A stretch of DNA of 64,000 nucleotides from Ditylenchus dipsaci (taxonomy: Eukaryota; Nematoda; Chromadorea; Rhabditida; Anguinidae), in contig SADC01001352.1 in NCBI GenBank assembly GCA_004194705.1, positions 310,001 to 374,000 on the forward strand, read 5' to 3'. The notes beneath the pieces were generated by a model. The model was not told the origin of the DNA and made no database searches. It was given only the letters and a program-made list of their open reading frames with translations. A program made the position numbers and the translations under genes. Below are positions 56,972 through 64,000 of this stretch, piece by piece; the stretch's first letter is position 1, and each line of letters opens with the position of its first letter.

Positions 56972-59297
56972 TAGGGTGGGGAAATTCGCGCGAATATTGA
57001 AATAGCCCCGAATATTCGCGAATATTCGCGCGAATATTCGGAATGTTCGCGAATATTCGCGAACATTCGAGCTGTCGTCTTATGAACAAATGAAAAAGAA
57101 AAAAACAGTAAATTAAATGCTTAAATAATCCCAACCGGCACTAAACACATTCCAATTAGCTTCATTGACAATAAAATAAATTCAATCAACATTCAAAAAC
57201 AATGTATCAGCGTGTTTTGATCAACACGCTTTTTTATCAACGAGCTAAGACTGGCTTTAATTTACATCACCAATTCAAAATTTCGGAACTTTTGTTCTAC
57301 CTTGGGGTCGGGGTAGTACCTAAGTTCAGTAAACTGAGGGTTACATTAAATGTCATTCATACGTAGCTCAACTTAAGGGCATGCTCACCTGTTTAATTTG
57401 TCCCCGCCAACTCAATTTTTTTTTCGAATTATTGGGCTTCTGTACGGATTTTTCGGAACTTATTGGGTTGGGGGGGGGGCGGGTTTTTCACTTATTTAAA
57501 AATAGTGTTTAAACGACTCCTAAGTAATATTTATATGCTTAAAACGATAAGAAAGTCAATTTCTAACATTTTTCCACACAAAAAATGGTATTTTTGGAAA
57601 AAAAAATTTGACTTTTTGCCTTGGGGGACCAAGGCGAATTTCCTTGTATTAAGGTATTTTACCCCGTTTTGGTCACTGGAACTGGGCAAAAAGAGTCTCT
57701 TTATGCATTTTTGTTCAAGAGTCTAGCTCGGAATTATGTCTAGGTAAGTGAGTGCGCGCATCTCTAACCAACAAGCCCCCTGCGCCCCGAAGGGGCGCAG
57801 GGGGCTTGGTTGCTTGGGGTTGAGATGCGCACACCCACATACCTTAGACGCAAATTACTCGAAAGTGACTCTGGATGCATAAAAATGTATGCATACCAGA
57901 GTTTCTTCATGCGGTAGGCCCAGTCAACAAAACTATGTTCAAATTCCATCTTTTGTGGTATCCAGGTACCCTTTCAGGTTGGATTGCCTTGGGGGACCAA
58001 GGCAAAAAGTCGAATTTTAGTCAAAAAAATTTTTTTTCTAAAATCCATTATTTGTGGAAAAATGCCAGAAAATAACTTTTTTATCGTTTTAAGCATATAA
58101 AAATTACTTAGGAGTCATTTAACACTATTTTATATAAGTGAAAAAAAAATCCGCCCCCCCCCAACCCAATAAGTGCGATTTTTCGGCTTGGTTTCTAACA
58201 AAACAAGGTCTAGAATTTAATTTTAGGTGTAGTTTTGTTAGAAAACAAATAAAAAATCCGTATAGAAGTTCAATGATTCAGAAAAAAATTTAATTGGCGG
58301 GGACAAATTCAAACAGGTGAGAATGCCCCTTTAATGACTAGTTCACAATGGTGGACTGCAGTCGCCACCCTCAGTCCGGACTCACAATCCGCTCTGAGGA
58401 TTGTTTTTCATCTCAAGTTAGGATTGTTGTTCATTTTAGGTAAAACGGCTTTTAAAAAGACCTTATTTTTAAATCCAATTAAAATATGGGTCTCTAGCCG
58501 TTTTGGCCAACACGCTTTTTTATTTTATTTCGATTCAGAGTCTCTATTCGTAATAATTAGCTTTTTTTTTGAATTTTATTAGTTCTGACACGCAAAAAAT
58601 AGTTGAAAATCATTTGTTTTTGTCCCATCGAATCAGTCGGGCCTCTTGCATATTTTTTATCCTATATTTTTTGTTGGGTCTTTTTTATTACGCCGCTGTA
58701 TTGATGTATCTTACCCCCGTATTATTTCACCCCCAGTCATTTCACTTCCATATCATTTCCGCCCGATAAAACACCTTTTTAATTTCATGTTTTTTTTTAC
58801 AAAATTTCGTTTAAATTAGTGCTACATTGTGCTTGTGGAAGTCTAATCTAACTTCAAATACGTTTGAATTGCTCTTTCGATATTGTGGGGTGCTTCGAAA
58901 GGGTTGTCAAGATGCAAAAGATAAAATGTCACAAATGAAGCCGAAACCATCCAAACTACTCCAAACATTTCAAACCACCGGAAAAACCAGTGTTGGTACT
59001 CATCAGTGATGTATTTTCGCAATTTTTCGCTCCGGCTCTGGCTTACTTATTTTATGTGGCCGGTGCGGCGGTGCAGCACCTCCGCACCGGCACCGCACCG
59101 GCGGGTGCCTGGTGCAGGGTGGGTGCCGCTTCGGGAAATCGTGAGAGCTCGAGACATCAAATTAAAAGACATCAACTACTATTGACTTACTACAGCTGTT
59201 TGAATGTTCGCAAAATTTCTTTTATCGCGAAGATTGCTTGCGAATATTCGCGAATATTCGCGAATATTCGCCCGAATATTCGGAGTTCCCCACCCTA
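56972..59297. mobile_element. hAT-like element with GAATATTCGCG iterons, containing nested palindromes
   Basis: Ends TAGGGTGGGGAAATTCGCG and GGAGTTCCCCACCCTA. Both ends carry tandem GAATATTCGC motifs. Right flank GTCCCCTC; left flank GTCCCCC, an 8-bp duplication if one base is lost. It split an older palindrome (56765-56971 plus the copy of its end at 59298). The interior holds three nested palindromes at 57374-58335 but no transposase that I can see. Confidence 0.65.
57374..58335. repeat. three-level nest of palindromes
   Basis: Outer: AAGGGCATGCTCACCTGTTT family. Middle: TTGGGTTGGGGGGGGGGCGG and its inverse (57460-58170). Inner: GCCTTGGGGGACCAAGG arms around a copy of the 33170-type module (57670-57945) with an AGCCCCCTGCGCCCC hairpin. 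Confidence 0.7.
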
Positions 59298-59794
59298 GTC
59301 CCCTCCCTTAAAAATGACTGTCAAATTTTAAATTACACTCGAGACAATAAATATTTTAATGGTATTTTTCGCTTTTGTTTAAATATTTATTGTCTCGAGC
59401 GGATTTTGAAATTCGATAGTGATTTTTAGGCACACCTACCTACTGGCACAAATTATTCTGGAAAAAAAAGATTCTGACACAAACTCATTCTGGCAAAAGT
59501 TCAAATGGGCAAAAACTTATCTTGGCACGAATTGTCGTGGAATTAACTTTTTCTGAATTTAAATGATTCAGAATTTAATTGTTTCTGCAATATACGAAGA
59601 TAAAAAAACTGATTGTGTCACTCGTATTATTGACATATTCTGGATTTGAATTTTTTATTTACTATATTATGCTCGCGAGTCACGAACTATAGTCCTGACT
59701 TGATAGATTGAAGATTACACCCTGTTTTAAAAAACTTTGTCAATTGCACAACGATACCTACACTCTCTTCTGGCATACCTAGTCGATATTTTGA

Positions 59795-60160
59795 TTTAAA
59801 TTTTTTAGTCTGAACCGACCAAACCAAGTGTCGTTCACTTGGAGCAAATTTTTTTTACGTTTTTCATGTCCAAAACCTACTTTCTGGACTTAATCGGGCA
59901 TTCTGAAAATGGTTTGATAGTGATAAAACGCCATCTTCTCGAGTATTTTTGAGTTTAGGTAAAATCAAGTTTTGGTAAAATCAATTATATCCCAAAATTC
60001 AAAAAATACCAGACAAAACGGCATTTACTACTGTCAAACCATCTTCAGCATGCCCGAATTAGTCCAGAAAGTGGGTTTTGAACCCAAAAAGTAAAAAACA
60101 AATTTTTGCTCCAAGTAGATGACCACTTGGTTCGGTTGGTTCAGACTAAAAATTTAAATC
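59795..60160. repeat. palindromic element
   Basis: Arms carry CAAACCATTTTCAGAATGCC-like sequence and CCGACCAAACCAAGTG, with their inverses, around 59975. 59298-59794 and 60161-60709 show no gene. Confidence 0.65.
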
Positions 60161-60709
60161 CCCGCAAAAAATTTCAAAATGCACGAATTTGAAAAGTTTG
60201 GACAAATTCGTGTGTTGGCCAACGCCGCAAATGGATATCCACCTGGACCAGGTATACCTACCCCTGCTTTGGGGGTCGGGCATGTGAAATCGGGATTTTG
60301 GTCTTATCAAACCTAATTCAACACACGATTTTACATTTGATAGCATGGTTTGTTTTGGATTCAATTTTTTTTCAAATTTCAGGTCATACAGGTGGGTATC
60401 CACCTGACAGGTGGTAACCACCCCAGGTTTTGAGATGGGACGATAAAAACGAAATTTTAGCTTCGTCAAACTTGATTCCATAGAATTTCACTTGTCATAG
60501 AATTTTTAAATTTAAAAAAAAATTAATTTTTTAGGCCATCCATGTGAATGTTTTTATTTTCACGTTTTTTATCACGTTTTTTTACTTGAAAGAACAGTTT
60601 GATTTTCATTTTTAACATGTTTTATTTTCAAAGCTATTCGGGTGGGTATTAACCTGCCGATGGTACCTTAGTCATATTATAGGGTTTGAGCGAGTAAAAT
60701 CGTAATTTA

Positions 60710-60957
60710 CCGTATTTCCTCTAATTAGCCCACCGGTGGGTTCATTTTCAATCACCCTCTAGGGGGTGGGTTTATTAGAGTCATTTTAAATTTTTTGTGG
60801 GGTTCAACCAAAATCCAATAAGTGGAATCGGTAGAGCTCGCAGAAACTAAGAAAACGCAATAAACAGCTCGGCAGAATTGACCCTGCCCGAGATACAGAT
60901 TATCAGAGTTGATGGGGGGGAGTTTATTAGAGGGTGGTCTTATTAGAAAAAATACGG
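60710..60957. mobile_element. pogo-like MITE, TA target duplication
   Basis: Ends CCGTATTTCCTCTAATTAGC and TTATTAGAAAAAATACGG, flanked by TA. Same family as 24554-24804. Confidence 0.7.
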
Positions 60958-61109
60958 TAGGTCCTATCAAACCGAAAAAAGTGGTTTGATTTGGACTCCG
61001 AGTAATTTTAAATTTCTGCCTAAGGGTATCTACTTCGGGTTTAGGGGTTCGGTAGTTAAAATGGCAATTTCGAACTTATTAAACCCCCTCACTGCTGTAG
61101 TCGTTGGTA

Positions 61110-61835
61110 GGGTCACATTTCGTATCGCGACATTTTGGTGCCGCGACATTTCGTACCGCGACATTTCATATCGCGACATTTCGTCATGGTGGGGAAAACC
61201 GATAAAATTGCCCTATTTTATCGGTTTTTTATCGGTTTTATCCCTTTTTTATTTATTCTTATTTTTGCTGATTCAGACCCTTTTACTGATTTTTTTTCAC
61301 CAAAACGATAAAGAAAGGTATAACGAGAATATTAGCGACCTATTTTACTGCAAAAAACATCAAATAGCTTTCCTAGTTGACGTTATAAAATAGTCATAAT
61401 TTCGTCAATTTCATCGTTATTTTATAACGTCAACTAGGAAGCCATTTGATGTTTTTTGCAGTAAAATAGGTCGCTAATATTCTCGTTATACCTTTCTTTA
61501 TCGTTTTGGTAAAAAAAATCAGTAAAGGTCTGAATCATCAAAATAAGGAATAAATAAAAAGGGATAAAACCGATAAATAGGGCAATTTTAGCATGGTACT
61601 TTTCCTTGCATCAGATTTACTTTTTTTTGCATCAGAAATACTTTTTTTTGCATCAGATATACTTTTTTTTTGCATCAGATTTTTTGCATCAGATATACTT
61701 TTTTTTGCATCAGATTTACTTTTTTTTGCATCAGATTTACTTATTCTTGCATCAGATCTGTTTTTGCATCAGAAATACTTCTTTTTGCATCAGATTTACT
61801 TCTTTTGCATCAGATTCACTTGTTTTCGCATTAGA
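61110..61835. repeat. GCGACATTTCG array, palindrome, and TTTTTTTGCATCAGAT array
   Basis: 61125-61185: four units of GCGACATTTCGTACC. 61195-61600: palindrome centred at 61396 with AAAACCGATAAA ends. 61600-61835: about 11 units of TTTTTTTGCATCAGATTTAC. The open frames here are repeat artefacts. 61836-62515 has only a few short inverted motifs. Confidence 0.75.
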
Positions 61836-62515
61836 TATACAATTTTCTACAATACAGTTCTAAACTATACAGTTATAAAACTATACAGTCAAAGTATACA
61901 GCTATACGTCTATACAGTTCTCAAACCATCTTAAACCACCCCAAACTACTGAAGATCGAGCAAGATATGTACTCAGGTTGATCACCAGTTTGCCGTTAAT
62001 TTTTTACACGATTTTCACGGGTTCTTTGCTGTTACTCAACATTGTCTGCAATATATTTTTACCTAGGCAGGAGTACACAAGTGGGGTATCCAGTCGGTGG
62101 TACCAGGTGTGCGACTCAGATAGTGGTACCCAAGTCGGAGTATCCACATGGTGATATTCACGATTGAGTTTGACTGCATTGACCTGCATTTATATGTCAT
62201 ATTTTGAAGTAAAATCATCGACAACCTTGTAGATGAATACGCACTATCCGGACCACATACGTACACTTAGTCAAGTAAAATTAACTACATTAACATACAT
62301 CTAGCAAGATCGTCAAGAAAAATCTGCAAAATGCTCGATATGAGGCCACCTTCAGGGCAGTCCCTTGGAGTTGCCCAGGTGGCCTTATTTTGAAGTTTGA
62401 TTAAATGAGGAAAGCAAATTTTTTATTGACAACAAACAAAAATAACAATGGCGAAAATGAGACTTCTATGAATTCAATATCTTGGCATGTTTCTAGCTTT
62501 CTTTGGCCTTCCTAC

Positions 62516-63484
62516 TTGTTTTCTTTGATCCATATTTTGACTTCGAAGCACTTGAGGCACCTGGATGCGCTTATCCAACACCATAGCTAAACACATAAAT
62601 GGCACGGGTTTGTATAGCCCAATTCCGCTTCTGCTCAATGACCTGAAAAAAGTAACTTTACTAATGAACCTTATGAAAAAATTTCAGACCTTATCGACAT
62701 ATACAAAGGGCACTTCGGCATCACTCCATCTGCAGAACTATGCATCGACTTTCTCTCAAAAATTCCAATAGCTGGTATGCAGGCCAACTGCTCATCGGAA
62801 AGACTTGTACTTGCTTCCACCAGGTGCCTGTCATCAAAGTTAACGGAGTCCAGCAGAGTATCATCAGTATTCTTGCAGTTGAGAGGCAGATCAGAATATT
62901 CAGTTTCTTGATGGCCAGACATCGAAGAACTTTCATTTGTAGCAGAGGCGTTGATTGGAGTTGCCTGAATAATTGGTCAATTATAAATTGCATCAGAGAA
63001 AAGAAAGAAGAAAGCAAATGAAATATCTTAGAATCAGGCAATTCAGAAAACAGGCTTTAGAAATGAGTAATGAATTCTTACTGATAGAGCGAGTTGTGCC
63101 ATACTCCTGCACTGAAAATGAGTCCTTTTGCTAAGAGCCCCATCCAATTCCAGCTTGATCCGGCTGCTTCAGCTGCATTCTTCAAACTCAGCTGAGCTTT
63201 GCTTCTCTCGAAATATTCCAATTGGCAGGCCGCTCTCTCCAGATGGTATTGAACGATCAGACAAGGCGAGACATCGGCAGACTTAGCGTCCAATAGTAAT
63301 TCCAACTGTTCAAACTGAAAATGATCAAGAATTTATGAGATCGTAACTTAGAGCAGCACTTACAATAGCATCGATGATTTTCTTTAACTCAGGCGACTTT
63401 TCATCCAACACCACTGCAACCCTTTTCATAAGACGTGGAGTAGACCAGACAACGTGAAAGTCAGCTTTTGCGGAGGCGATTCTA
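62516..63484 (-). CDS. TTC27: TTC27 (TPR protein) homologue, N-terminal half
   Basis: TTC27 is a conserved tetratricopeptide-repeat protein. Segments that match the family in order: ADFHVVWSTPRLMKRVAVVL, DEKSPELKKIIDAIFEQLEL, IVQYHLERAACQLEYFERSK, GALSKRTHFQCRSMAQLALS (after one base is dropped at about 63127), NTDDTLLDSVNFDDRHLVEA, DEQLACIPAIGIFERKS, then NWAIQTRAIYVFS and LDKRIQVPQVLRSQNMDQRK. Introns are short, with standard borders. Only the region before the TPR array is present: after the donor at 62515 the sequence to the left is repeats, and no TPR exons are visible down to 50 kb. Either the next intron is very long or the gene is truncated. Upstream exons at 63492-63971 look like another family. 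Confidence 0.7.
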
Positions 63485-63491
63485 ACACATG

Positions 63492-63971
63492 AAATCCGAC
63501 GACGTAAACTTCATCCAGATCCACTGGAACACGGTTCATTCTCAGAGCGTATTGTTTGAGATCTCAGCTGTCATCTTTTCCATCTCTGGATGCTGATTTC
63601 TAGGCTCTCGCCACAAAATATTCTCGACCTGCTTTTGAGTAGGAATAGTTTGCCACCTATCCTTAACAATAAAATGTGATGAAAATGCTAAAAACTAATC
63701 CTCTTACATTAGTCATTTTCTTTAATATTTGAAGTGCTGTCTGTTTGTTGGCCAGACCTTCTTGGATTCGAACTTTGACTTGCTCAGAAAGTGTACTGCT
63801 TCTTCACCCTCTACGTCCCGATGTTCTCCAATAGACGTTTCAACCCTTACAGCCATTGAATCATTTTCGAAAATGACGTAGCATTTCATTGGAAAAAGGT
63901 AACCTTTCTTGCGGCTGAACTTGCAAATGTAAGTGTCCATCTTGACTGACTCATTTGGATGGCTCACAATA
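63492..63971 (-). CDS. MULE/FLYWCH-type protein fragment upstream of TTC27
   Basis: After an acceptor (CTTCAG) it reads HPNESVKMDTYICKFSRKKG, YLFPMKCYVIFENDSMAVRV, ETSIGEHRDVEGEEA, EGLANKQTALQILKKMTN, an intron, RWQTIPTQKQVENILWREPR and MNRVPVDLDEVYVVGFHV. The Cys spacing, the KCY...F.N.S.AV..ETS..H.D run and the ...IPT..QV.N.L.R motif resemble the N-terminal part of MULE-type transposase or FLYWCH proteins. One-base slips near 63543 and 63766. It is open to the right edge. It lies in the same direction as TTC27 with almost no gap, so a chimeric transcript is possible; it could also be an unfamiliar TTC27 N terminus. Confidence 0.35.
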
Positions 63972-64000
63972 CTGAAGTTTAAATTTATATCTGAGAATTC

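Noticed and set aside
57463..57726. 87-codon ORF beginning with a Gly run
   Set aside because: Starts in a poly(G) repeat within nested palindromes; no homologous features.
61260..61590. CRISPR-like or regulated hairpin array
   Set aside because: A single palindrome plus a simple tandem repeat; no spacers, and the genome is eukaryotic.
61593..61934. 113-codon ORF rich in Phe/Leu/Ser
   Set aside because: Translation of a tandem TTTTTTTGCATCAGAT repeat.
1..64000. bacterial-style promoters, ribosome binding sites and terminators
   Set aside because: Spliced genes, intron structure and repeat types show a eukaryotic genome, so such sites do not apply.

Overview
This is a stretch of animal genome, most likely from a nematode. 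The reasons are introns of about 40-60 bases with short GT...TTTYAG borders, a cuticle-type EGF + mucin + ZP transmembrane protein like nematode FBN-1, a short TACC protein the size of TAC-1, and several degenerate TTAGGC-like patches (the nematode telomere repeat). An enoplean such as a mermithid would fit the repeat load, but that is a guess. No rRNA, CRISPR, operon or bacterial signal is visible. Layout: (1) 3-40630, plus strand: one very large gene. It encodes EGF-like modules, a Ser/Thr-rich mucin region of about 4 kb, more EGF modules, a second mucin stretch, a ZP domain, a furin-like site and a transmembrane helix. (2) A 16.8 kb intron (22524-39358) splits the C-terminal part of its ZP domain. 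Inside it lie a minus-strand pseudokinase-like gene (28326-31726), a divergent plus-strand FLYWCH zinc-finger gene (32074-32921) interrupted by a MITE, a hAT transposon with target duplications (36596-38221), and many palindromic elements. (3) 41-46 kb: inverted-repeat elements only. (4) 46015-50110, minus strand: a TACC-family coiled-coil gene. One of its introns carries an inverted-repeat transposon (46697-48330) with TGTCGAC iterons and its own spliced coding region. (5) 50-62 kb: tandem repeats, a 4.2 kb inverted-repeat element carrying spliced minus-strand exons, two more hAT-type elements and nested palindromes. (6) 62516-63971, minus strand: the N-terminal half of a TTC27 homologue, directly preceded by exons resembling a MULE/FLYWCH-type protein. 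How the parts relate: the big gene would make an apical extracellular matrix protein, TACC a centrosome/microtubule regulator, and TTC27 a TPR protein. They share no pathway. What unites the window is the density of palindromic DNA elements. Many carry short tandem motifs (iterons) near their ends, with a different motif in each family, and many sit inside one another. Nearly every long coding exon also shows one or two single-base frameshifts, often in short homopolymer runs, and conserved EGF, ZP, TTC27 and hAT motifs resume in the new frame. I read these mostly as uncorrected consensus indels, with gene decay as the alternative. All identifications come from reading motifs by eye. No database search was possible.
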